The translations under genes were made by a program, and so were the position numbers. From Toxotes chatareus (Eukaryota > Chordata > Actinopteri > Toxotidae): a stretch of DNA of 64,000 nucleotides. The stretch is from the NCBI GenBank assembly GCA_016801885.1, contig CM028897.1, forward strand, positions 17,794,501-17,858,500. Direction: 5' to 3'. Below, piece by piece: positions 48,821-60,690 of this stretch. Numbering within the stretch: position 1 is the first letter of the stretch; each line of letters opens with the position of its first letter. Under the pieces are notes generated by a model. The model was given only the letters and a program-made list of their open reading frames with translations, was not told the origin of the DNA and made no database searches.

Positions 48821-51800
48821 TTCAGAGCCGAAAGTGATGGAGATATTCAATGAAAAAAGAAGGGTGAAGTACAGACTGAGACGTTCAAAATGAGATGAAA
48901 GGGTAAAATGAGAGGTTTGACTGAAAGAGGGATAAAAGAAAGATATGAAGGAGCTTGGAAAGTGAAAGATTTGGGGGGGGTCTGAGCCACGGTAGGTCTG
49001 TGATTGAAACCATCTCTCTCTGTGTGAGTGAGTGAGTGTGTGTGAGTGTGTGTGCACCAATCGGTCAAGGGGCTTGGTCAGAGACTGTGCTTGAGGAGCT
49101 TTACCAAACATGGTCACATAACAGAGACTCAATGAAAATTTCCTCTTGCTACTACAGCACACATTCATAGCGTGGGCTTCACTCATGCACGGGGTGAATA
49201 TCACCACCTGCATGTCGTCGTACACAGAGAAACACACCTGCATGTTACAAAAATACACCGTCTGTCATCACTTGATTCAACAGTTTCTATCACATTACAA
49301 ACACAAAGAAGCATGTGCAGTACGCGGTGCAGTTTTTCATCGCTCATTCTGCAGGAGAGCCACAGCCTCTCAGGGGTGTTTACCTCCTGTCAGCTGTGTT
49401 TGCAAGACATTTTGACTTAATGAATTCAAGCTTCTAAATGTCAGATCCCCTCTTTTCCTCTTTACAAGGTCCAATATCTGTGTTTTCGGTTGGTTGTTGT
49501 GAGCGGAGCAAGCTAGCCACGATTCTGAGGAAGTTATAATTATGTAAAAAATAAATAGATTATAGGGAAATGCCTATTTCAGGAGGAATCCATGGCGGAG
49601 ACCTTTCCCAGACTAGGAGAAACAAAAACACACATAAAAAAAAATCAACATTCCAGACTTCGAGGAGGCTATAAACAGAGCCGATTTTACAAGGTGCTTA
49701 AACCCTTGCACTGAGGTGTTCAAAATGACTTTTAAACCAGCTTGTTAACAAGCAGCACCTCAGTGTCACCACCTACCTCAGCCGAAGATGTCATGGGCCT
49801 GTCTCAGCCTGTGAGTAAGGGCCAAGATTAAGAAGTGTGAAACCATGGACAGTCCATTTTGTGCCACTTTTGTAGTGTAGGTGTAGGTAATGCACTGGGT
49901 TAGAACTACTGAATGAAATTAGCACTAGTTCAAGTATATAAACTGTAAGATGATGTCAGTATAGACAGTGAAAGCAGTTGAAGTAAATTGTGTGTAAACA
50001 GTGGTTATGTGGCCAGAAGAGCTGAAAAAGTTGAATTTCAATTTCAAGTCCAAGATGAGAAAGCAGCTCAACTGCCAGTTCAAAAATAAAAATCTGCTCA
50101 AATGTCACACTGACAGATACATTGGTGAGAGCAGCTAAAGTGTCAGTTAAAGTGTAAGTCATGAAAACCCTTGAAAAGCACAAGGAAGAATCTTAAAATA
50201 AAGATATGAAACCCGTGAGTATGAGCGTGCATCGCCAGAGGAAAGCACAGCGACTTGACTGAATAGGTCTGAGTTGACGCTTGTGGTTTTACTGACCAAA
50301 TCCAGGTTTGTTTGAAGCTTCCTGTCCTACTGTAGCGACAGGTTGGAATTATGATGCCATGAACTCAGCCTCCAGAACTCTTCTGAGTTGCGTAGGATCT
50401 TGAGGCCTTCTACCATAAATAGCCAGACGGAGTGGAGTAAGGAGAGGGGTCTGTGGGTAGGTGGGGGGGGGCTTACTGTAGAAATGCCCAACCGAGTTTA
50501 TGAAACTGCGTTAATCTCCCCCTCTATCCCTTCCTTTCCCTCCCTCTTTGTGTTTCTGCATCTTTCTTCCTAAACAATTTTTTTGTCCTTCAGATGCTCC
50601 GTCTGCGTTTTGGCAACTTTCATGACTCATGACTTGGCTTAACCCTCATGCCTCTGTAACAGCATAACTATACCCGAAGCTCTCCTGCCATTCAAGATGT
50701 GTCTCCAGTGGCGTTTGCTGTTGGTGTATTTCTTTACTCTGAAATGCTCTCTCTGAAATGTGCCGTGTGTGTACAGTATATTTCAGTCCCAGTAGGAATT
50801 GGAAAATGTAATCATCAAACAGCTAAACCGCTCCTTTGTTTGGATGGCCTGATTGCTTATGATCTTCCTAAGCACTTGAAAAACCCAACCTCATCCATTT
50901 AAAGTGCAAGTACTGTAAATACAAAGCGCATTATCACAGAATTTCTCCCTGCAGTTGATAAAACTGTGACACATTTATTGTCTTTTCTTTAAATGAGGCC
51001 TCTTTACTCATCAGCTACCGTCCACATGACACTTTGCAACACTGATAATGTGCCCAGAAGTAGCCTATTAGCCTAAGTGTCAGATGAAGCCGGAGTCAAC
51101 GTAAACAGTAAATCCCAGCATGCAGTAAATATCTGACTGTAGTCTGTTATTTTTAGTGTGAGGGATTCCTCTTTCATAAGACATTACATCTCAATCCCTC
51201 TCCCAGTCGGCTCAGGCCCTTCCCTTCTCCCATCATGCCCAAATAAAGTGTCCAAATTCCATGTGTGTGCTTCTTCTTCTCTCAGTGAAATGTTTATAAG
51301 ACCCTCGCTCGGTGTGTGTGTGTGTGTGTTTGAAAGGGAATGTGACGTAAATGAGCATGTGTCTATGCTTGTGCACTTTTTGTATGCAGAATGCAGAACG
51401 CTATCTTCCACAGGCAGTTTAATGAAGGTAATCTGTTGTAATGTGATTCTAATTTGATCCTATAATCTTGACTCATCTTAGAAAAATAAAAACAAAACAA
51501 AATTTTTACTTTGTTATAAGGTAAATATAAGGTTACCCATTTTATGATCCATTGTGATGCTTCTGTATTCTTTTTTATTGGATTTTAACATGTTTAGTAG
51601 ACGGTTATTGGTGCGCTGAGTTCAGCAGACAGGATTTTACAAAATACTGAGTCCAAATTCCAGTTGTGGAACGTTATAAGCATAACCAGAGTTTTTAAAA
51701 AATTATTTTCCTAATCATTTTAAATGTTCAATTATAGTGACCATTATAAAGCCTTCTCCACACTGCTGGGATATAATTCTAAGGATGAAATACTAAATCT

Positions 51801-53723
51801 CACCTTTCAGCTACTTTCAGCAACTGCTTCTTCAGCTTCGACTGCAGTGCCCATACAACATCTCACATGCAAACAATACATATTTTGAGACATTTTAACC
51901 GCTTTACAGCATTTTCATGTGCAACTTTCACATGGACGGATTATGAGACGAAGGTCCCCCACCTCTCCTACATGGGAACTAGACACCAAGATTGAAAGAA
52001 ATGCAAAATGGTTTGTAGTTTTTGGCCCCGTTCCTCAGGGCCCCTAAACCTGTGCCAGGAGAAATACTAAATACTTTTCATTATACTATACATGCTTTAA
52101 TATTTCTGAACTGAGTCACTCAAATTTAAAGATATTTGATAATCTGTCTTGAAAACTCTCAAAACACTCCCTCCCAGGTCATTAAAAACCCCAAAGTTCC
52201 AGAAGCATTACAGAGACCATGACCTTGTCAAGTCCTCACTGGAAGCTACGACCTTGGAGCTCACTGAGTGTTTGCTGTTTTACCTCTCTCTGTAAGGTCA
52301 TATCTCAGATCTATGAGTGAATAAAACTGTGAAAATCTTGCTATTAGACCCACTACTCTCCCTTTATCAGACTCATCCATTGCAGAATTACAGCTCAAGT
52401 TGAACTTTTTCATATTCTCTGCAGAAAAGTTCATGTGATTTCTGTTTTTATTCTTCAGTCACCTGATATTTTCATTCCAAGCGTAAAGTCAAATCTCACA
52501 GCTGCAGTGTGTTACATTGTGAGCGTCACTGGAGTGTTGTGGTCTCTCATGCAGACCATTGCACTACAGTAATTATTTTCACCTGTGTATGCATAAATCT
52601 GCTGTGGACAGACTGAAGTCCTTTGCACTGTTGCTGGGTAACAGTGTATGTCCAGTAATCTTGCATTTGCACCCTTTCATTGTGTATCACCACCGCTGTA
52701 GCCACATGTCCCGTACTGTAACTCAGCTGTTTTTGTCACCGCCACTCTCTTTCATCCGTCCCTGGTCTTTCCAGAATGTTCCTCTCCAGCTCCATAAGCA
52801 TGCCTATCATGTGTATGGTAGTGACACACGCACAAACACACACAAGAGAGCGAGCCGAGGGTGAATCATGCTGTCCAGGGAACCGCCTCCTCTGTCCCTC
52901 TCTGACTCTGCGCTCCACAGACCCCCTGAATCTGCTGCATTCCTTTCCTTGTCATCCACCAGGCTATTGGGGGAAAGTGGAGTAACACAGTGTAGTAAAA
53001 CAGGAAAATCACCTCATTGCTACCAGAGTGACGTCAGGAGCTCTACAGAAGCTTCCACGCACTGTCAGACGAATGTCAGATATGATGCTATGAGCTCCAC
53101 AGCAGTGTATGGGTGAATGTACACTGTCTATATTTTTTGATACAACAGCCAACATTGACATAAGAACTAAAACTGAAACAATCATTTGATATTATCCAGA
53201 TCCAGAACACCTACTAAATGAACCTTGTGATGAGGTTGTTTTGTCAGCTGCTGTGTCCAAGGTAAAGAATGAACTTTTAATCTCGGCTTTTAAGTCAACA
53301 TGGACAGGAAGCCCTTGCTCAGAGGACAGGGAATTTTCAAAATCTTCAGGTCCAGAGTGACCCACGACCACCAGGAAAAACTACATCTGCTGAGGAAGAT
53401 TGTGCGTTACGAATGAACAGGCTCCTCAACAGGTTCCCAGTATATTTCATGTTGGGCTTCCTACATTAAAACAGGTTTTGCTTGGTGAAATCAGTTTCTC
53501 TACTTCAGCACGGCCATTAAAATATCAGCAGTTCAGTGATGGAGGTCAAAATACGTTTTGTCAGTGCAGTACATTCAAAGGTTATCTGAAGCTGACATGG
53601 GGAGAGGTAGACGAGTCAAATTTAAATAGATGGATAAACACACACACACACACATTTCCAATCTATTCAGTGATAAATAATAACTTTGGTGATCTCTGGA
53701 CTTTTCACAGTGCCAAAATTTCT

Positions 53724-53749
53724 ATTATTATTATTATTATTATTATTAT
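53724..53749 (+). repeat. (ATT)n microsatellite
   Basis: Nine ATT/TTA units 330 bases upstream of the calponin promoter. Confidence 0.9.
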
Positions 53750-54059
53750 CTGAGCACTAGCAATATTCTGTCCTATTCTAAATGTTTATGTACATTTTTT
53801 CTCATGTGCTTACTGTGTAATTTGACTCTTCACCACAGGGTATAATGTGGTGAAATTAAAAGGGGAACGTGTTTGTCATTGACCCTGTGATGCATTTCAA
53901 GGCTGTGACTGACAGCCGGGGTTCAGCTGAACATGGCGGTGACATAACTTCAGCAAAGTGCATCTCAGTACCAGTGCAAATAATCGCTGTCCGACCCGAA
54001 GCTGGAAAAAGTGACACTGATTAAATCTAATACCCAAGCGGTGACATCACTCCCACCGA

Positions 54060-54378
54060 TGAGGAAGGAGGCCGCGTCCGGATTGGACGGCGGCCCCGGC
54101 CAATCAGAGAGCACACACATGGGAAGAGTTTAAAAAAGATTCAGAAAAGTGTCGGAAAGTTGTCCAAGAGCCTCACAAGCAGGTCCGAGCACGACTGCGA
54201 CGAAAAACGACATCAACAACAACAAAGAAAAAAAAGAAAAAAGAAAGAAAAAAAGATTCTCACGGATTTGTTCGGGACTTTTTCTGTGTGTCTCCCCTGC
54301 CTCGGACACAGAGCTGTAACCTGCTTCTCCATTTTTAAAGCCCTCCTCAGCTCCACTGTAAATAGACAAAACAACAGA
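54060..54378 (+). promoter_or_regulatory. Calponin promoter and 5' UTR
   Basis: A GC-rich core carries two CCAAT boxes in opposite orientation (ATTGG at 54082-54086 and CCAAT at 54100-54104) and a TATA-like TTTAAAAAA at 54129-54137. The start of transcription would then be at about 54155-54165. A GTGACATCAC element resembling CRE/AP-1 lies at about 54040-54050, just upstream. I see no perfect CArG box within the 300 bases above the TATA-like motif. The inferred leader contains no ATG before 54379, so the first AUG is the calponin start. The leader is A/purine-rich (AAGAAAAAAAAG type) from 54220 to 54260. Confidence 0.65.
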
Positions 54379-57300
54379 ATGACAACACATTTCAGGAGCG
54401 GCCCTGCCTTCGGACTTTCAGCCGAGGTCAAGAGTAAGGTAAGCATGTTTTACACTGATATGCCATATCAGACACATTGTAGCTGGAGCATTAGCTCCTC
54501 CAGTGGGGTCAGGGGTCTCCCAAGGGTCAGTGAAGGCTACCTAGCATGAAGGTGAATATTGTAAACACTCCCTCTGTGGCCCTATGTGAAATTTTTTCGC
54601 TTCATTATAACTAACTCTATGATGGGGCTCCATCAAACAGAATCTTATACAGCAGGTATTTGTCGTCAAATGGTTGTTTACATGACATATTGAGTCCATA
54701 CATGAAGCAATACTAGGACATTGCTGGATAAAAACGTAGCATAAACAGGTTGTAGTAGCTACAGCTACCTGATCAACCTGTTAGCATGTGTTTCATCCTC
54801 AAACAGAAAAGAAATAAACCCCAAAAACTGGCTAAAATATAAAGAGTGGCTGTAACTCTCATCTCAGAGCTGGTATTTTTGAATGTATGGTAAGTTTAAA
54901 TAATTAAAATGAGGCATTATGATGTGAGCCCACTGCAGTGTGATTCCCATTTCTGTGCATGGGAAACAGCTCTGGTGACACACTCCTGCCTTTAGATAAC
55001 AGATCACACAGTGAGGGAGGTGATTATTTTGGAGCTGAAAATAGGTCTTAGTGGCCAAATTATTTGTGCGATTATCAAGGGTCAGGGCTTTTAGTCTGTG
55101 AGAGCGCAGCACAAGGGAGAGGAAATTTGACTTGTACTGAATTTGTTGTATTGTTCTTCTGTTAGTGGTTCATTTATCTCTGCGGCTACAAAACCAAACT
55201 GACTGAAACATGGGGAAAAAAACTGACATTTTTGTAAGATTGTGAACATGAGCTTGCAGGTATTGAGAGTCAAGGTGTGTGTAAAGGTGTGTCTGATTTT
55301 AAGTAATGATGTAAGCTTGATTTACAAAATTAAAGGCACATTTTGTAACAGTTATGATTGGATTTACTTTGACTTGGAGTTACTGAGGTGTTCAGGTCCT
55401 TTAAAAGTACTAATACCACAATGTAAAAATACAGTAAGTCCTGGAGTTACAATCTCACTTATGTAAAAGTAAAGAAGTATTCATAGTTAAATGTACTTAA
55501 AGTATCTTAAAGTATTTAAAGAATTCTACTGGCATGATGAGTAGAAGTACAGAACCATAATAATTTCAACCACTTTACATATGTTTGATGCTGAAGCTGT
55601 ATAAATGTATCAGATTTCATAAGACAATGATGCATTTGTATGTAAACTTTCAATCAGTTAAGTAATGTAGTGGAGTGAAGCAATGAAGTGTTGTGAAGCA
55701 GAGGTAGCAATTAGCACAGGTAGAAAGAGTCCAATAAAGTACAAGTACCTCAAACTACATCACAAGAGTAAAGGTACTTAGTTACATCCAACCACTGAAT
55801 GGGGTTGTACCAAGGAAAGCATGAACATTGGTCTCTGAATTAAGCTGACAGCATCCTGACAAAGCCAAGACGTGCTGATAAACTGACAGTCCATAGAGTT
55901 TTGGGGATTTTTTTCCTTTTTCATGTGTTTGCTGCCTCTCTGCCGGTGGTGTCATTACAGTAGTGACTCTGTACGATGGGATGAGTCAGAGCTGCTGACA
56001 GTTTGTGTTCAGGATGAGAAAGGTCAGCCTGTGACTGTTCCAACACACAGATCACCATCGTCATTATTGTCCTGGAGGGATGTGGCCTCTGCCCTGAATA
56101 GCACCATCTCTCATCAGTACTTTAATCTCACACAGAGGTGCTCTGCACTCTGTGAAACCCACATTCCTTTCATTACTGCTGTTCAGCAGTCAGCAGGCTC
56201 TTAGTCAGGAATGAAGGTTTGGGATTTTGGCTGTAGCCTGGTTGTTATTTTGCTGCCATCTCTGAACCGTTGATCCAAGTCGATTTTTGTGCAAAAGGGG
56301 CAGGTTAGAGAAATACGCTTTGTTTTCTGTAGAAACAATGTTAGCTGGGGTAATCAAATTTTTTATTTGAGCGGTAGGGTTCCATGGGTCGTCCAGGGAT
56401 GGTTAGTTCCAGCAGCATGACATCAGGGAGGAGCAGAGATGCAGCAGGAAGACTGACAGATACATTAGCATGATCTAATGGCCTTTTAAGGAGTGACCAG
56501 GCTCTGACTTGGAACTTGAGAAAGTGTCCTTTAGTCTAAACAGTTTACACTGAAGTCAGGAATGATGAAACACTGTCCTGACAGAACACAGGTGGACAGG
56601 AGATAGATGGCGGAGACAAAACCACAGCAGCAGCTCACACAGCAGATCCATTTCACACTTGCAAAGAAATACTGTCAATAGAAGAGTTTCTTTGTTTGCA
56701 TATGTAGAGATCTCCACTTAACAGTTACAAACAGCTCGGCCGTGACATGCACTGCATTTACACTGATGATGTGCTCTCTGTGTTTGGACTCCACATGGTG
56801 ATATGTAATATTGTAAATGGCCTGAGAGATTCTACACAGGTTGTTGACCAGTGCTAAAAGTTAGACTACGCAACGTTTAAAAGAAGAAATAGCTTATAAC
56901 TCTTACAGATTTTAAGTTGCATTCACGTTACACAAACATAGCATCGCTAAGGTCAGCACACACCAGGGTTTTGCTGCTATAGCCTTACTTGGTCTGGTAT
57001 GACGATTTGCTTATAGCAGCTGATGTTAGCTAACATCTGCATTGTTTAGATCAATCTGAAAATGACATCCCACGACATTATGGTGTCAGTTCACTGACTT
57101 ATTGACTTTTCTGTACTTTGCTTACGTTCTGTTTGAGCGTTTACCATTATCCTGTAACGGCCACCTGCGCCTACATTTCAGCAGAAGTTACTCAGCGTTG
57201 CTTTAAGGCACGGCATCGATTGAAACATTTGGATTCTTCTGTTGAGTCTTGCTACCAAACCACTTTTCAACGCACTCACTTCAAGATATATAGAGGTTTT

Positions 57301-60300
57301 TTTTAATGAAAGCCTTTTTTTTTTAATTTAACAAAAGAAGTCCAGCACCTAACATGTAAAATGTCTAAAAATAAGAAGCTCTACAAAGACTGTTTGAATA
57401 AAATACACAACTGGCAAATGTTTGATTTGAGTGAGGACCAGTCTGATTCAAAGAATGAATGAATGAATGAAGATTTTGAGGTGCTTGTGCTTTACTTGTT
57501 TTTCCATTTGACTCTACTTTATACTTCTACACTAAATTACAGAGGGAGATATTGTACTTTCCACAATACTTTCAACATTTAGCCTATTTGATAGATATTA
57601 TATTTACATATAAAACATATGAAAAGCTTATAAAATACGGTACATTAATAAAGATTAAAGCAGTGTTTCCCAGTCTTTTTGGCTTGTGACCCCTTAGAAT
57701 AGAGCAGTGATTAGCTGGGGTCACTTGTTAGCAGTTCCACCAAAGAGCCATTTCCCACCTCAATTCTCAGTAAATGATTGTTAGCAGCCCAACAAGGTCA
57801 GATGATCCACAATTAAACCAAAAAAGACCCAGGTTAAGGAAACATGCAAAAAGAAAAAATAAACTTTTTTCCCCCTTCTTCTTTCCGACCTCATTAATCA
57901 TCTCACCACCCTTCAGATTTATCTTGTGACCCATTGGAGGTTCCCTAGGTTGGGAACCACTGGACCAAACTGTAGTTGCTAAACTAGTGTCACCAACAGC
58001 TAAATGCTTCATATGCACAGATGCATCACTAATATGATATACTTTTGGTGCTCTAAGTACATTTTGCTGATAATTCTTCTGTACTTTTAATTAAGTGGGA
58101 TTTTAAAGTAAGAGTAAAAATAAAAGTAAAAGTAAAGAAGTAATATAATCTTCCTTCAACAAATACAAACTTAAATCTGCAAAATGCACCGTAGTTCATT
58201 TCAGTACATCAGGAGGTTTGTCACTGTAGCCTTACTTGGTCTGGTATCACCAGTAGCTTATGGTGACTAGCATAGGCTTATGTCATCTAATTTTAGATGG
58301 ATATTGCTGTATACCTGACACTACTGACTCTTCTCTTCTCATGCCATGTATGTTTTAGCATTCGCCATTTTTCCATAACTGTTACTTGTGTCCACAGTGA
58401 CCTCAGGTCCATCAATGGCCACGAAAAAAAATTACAGCAACTGTCTGATGTTTTATAAATCGAATACATAAATTCTTATGTGTCTGTGCTCCGTCCTGTT
58501 CGGCCTTTTTGTGATTCATGTTTGTGAATAAAAACTGTCTTATAAAGTTCAGAAAACAACCCGTTATGACTGCATTCCTAAGCTCTGCTCTGAAAAGAAC
58601 AACACAGCTAAATCAGACTCTGAGCTCAAGTACCTCGACTGGAAGCAGGACCTGTCGATCTTGGCTTGTCTTTATCAGACGTGGTTTGCCTGAATAGTCA
58701 ACTCACTGTAAAAGGGCAGATTCTGGAAAACCCAGAGGGAGAGAGGGAGAGAGAGAGAAAGAGGGGGAGAGAGAAATATGAGCTGGGCCAATGGGAGAGA
58801 CGGAGAGCCAGACAGTCAGAGGGAGAGGGAGGAGTGTTTGGGAAAGCTGTTTCTCCCAAGTTTGGTGTGATGGACTGGGAGCTACGCTATCCCTGCTGCT
58901 TTGAAATACTTGTTTGTGTTGGCTGCTGATCCCAGACTGTGAAGACTTATCTGCAGAACATTCAGGAAAAGGGGACGAGGGTGTGTGTGTGTGTGTGTGT
59001 GTGTGCACAAGGGGGGAGCAGCCTTAAACCCCACGCCAGAATTCAAAGTATTAGGGCAACATGTTTGTGCCAATAAGGAAATACATGGAGAGAAGAGAGA
59101 GAGGCCAGTGTGTTTCTCCTCTGTAGGAATGTCCACAGGCCTTTTTCATTTTCATTTTTATTCCTGTTCTTTTTATACCCCTCATCTCAAAGTGGTCATT
59201 ATTACACAGTAAGACTTTCAGTGACGGTACAGTCATGGTGTGCCATCCTTTATGAGAAAAGAAAGGGTGAAATCAGAGTTATTTTTGGAACTAAAAACCT
59301 GAAATTATGCATGAAACTGAATGTCAATTTATGCAAAATTTTTTATTCATCTGTTTTTTTTATTTTCCATTTCTTCAGAACTTGAAATCAGCTGTTGTTT
59401 TATATTAAAACTGAAATAAAGCAAAAGTCAAATCTAAGTGTTTGACCTCTGTCCCCCTCTTTAGCTGGCAGGGAAGTATGACCCCCAGAAAGAGGAGGAG
59501 CTGAGGCTGTGGATTCAGGATGTGACTGGCAAGAGGATGGGGGACAACTTCATGGAGACTCTGAAAGATGGAGTCCTGTTGTGCGAGTGAGTGTGCAGAT
59601 GCTGGGAGGATGCTTGTTGCACACAAACTTGAGAACCTTATGCTCATTTCAGTGATATTGTTGGTGATTGTCCCCACCATTATGTCCTTAAAGAAAGGCT
59701 TCTTGAATTCTGTGTCTCTTTCTTTGTAGACTCATTAATGTTCTCCAGCCAGGTTCTGTGAGAAAGATCAACCACTCCAGTCAGAACTGGCACCAGGTAA
59801 TGAACCAGCTCCATGGGGAAAAAAAAAACAAAAAACCTTATTTGTCCTGCTAGTCGCAAAGTCAGGGACGTTTTCCAGAGGCTGTGGAACTTGGTCAGTC
59901 TGCCATGTTGGCACTGACAACACAGAGCGTATTTACATTCCATAAAGAAGCTGCCATATCAAATGAAGCCCATCTCAGCGTGGCATTTATGAGCCTTTTA
60001 TAGGATTGAAAAAGTCGCCATTGTTCCTAAAGGTTGCTCTTTTCAGAAATTCTCACTGTGATATCAGCAGTGCTGCAAATGAAAGCATACACAGCCAGGC
60101 TTTCAGATGGAGTCAGACATTACAAGGGCGATGCACAGATGAAGAAGAGGCCTTGAGAGACCTCCAGTATTTAGCAGTTATTTACTTTCTTTGCATTTTA
60201 CTATTAACTATTAATTCTTTGTAGAATCCACACCAAACTGTTATCACAATGTTAAAGCATTAGTTCCATATATTGGGGAAAAATGCTCATTCACTGTCTT

Positions 60301-60642
60301 GCCTGCTTAGCACAAAGAATAAAATGTTAGGAATTAATACACTATATCTCCGGTTAGCTGTCTCCCCTCTGTTGTTTGGCTGTGTAAAGCTGTGTGTTTT
60401 CAAGATCAAACAAAAATCTCTCAAGGCTTTATGTAAGACGCCAAATCAGTGCTCTTCTCCAATATTTCCGTTTTTCCTTCTGTCTGCTTCCTCAGCTGGA
60501 AAACATAGGGAATTTTGTCCGTGCGATCACAGACTATGGCCTGAAGCCACATGACATCTTTGAGGCCAACGATCTGTTTGAAAATGTCAACCACACTCAG
60601 GTCCAGTGCACACTCATCGCTCTGGCTGGAATGGTGAGGGCA

Positions 60643-60690
<48 letters not shown>

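Larger units (their letters stand above)
48546..54059. other. Intergenic between tlcd4 and calponin
   Basis: 5.5 kb without a recognisable gene. In particular no alg14-like coding exons are seen, although ALG14 separates the human orthologues. It includes TG-rich DNA (48791-49050), AT-rich unique DNA and the ATT repeat near 53724. Confidence 0.55.
54439..59464 (+). other. cnn3: Calponin intron 1
   Basis: A 5.0-kb first intron, the usual place for calponin enhancer elements. It is heavily colonised: MITEs at 55380-55797 and 57470-58141 (with a nested one at 57661-57962) and the paired repeats at 56880 and 58190. A purine-rich tract (58735-58850) and a GT run (58981-59004) follow. No nested gene. 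Confidence 0.8.

Noticed and set aside
48686..49258. 190-codon minus-strand open frame
   Set aside because: Contains His-Thr runs from TG repeats. No recognisable motif and no splice or promoter context.
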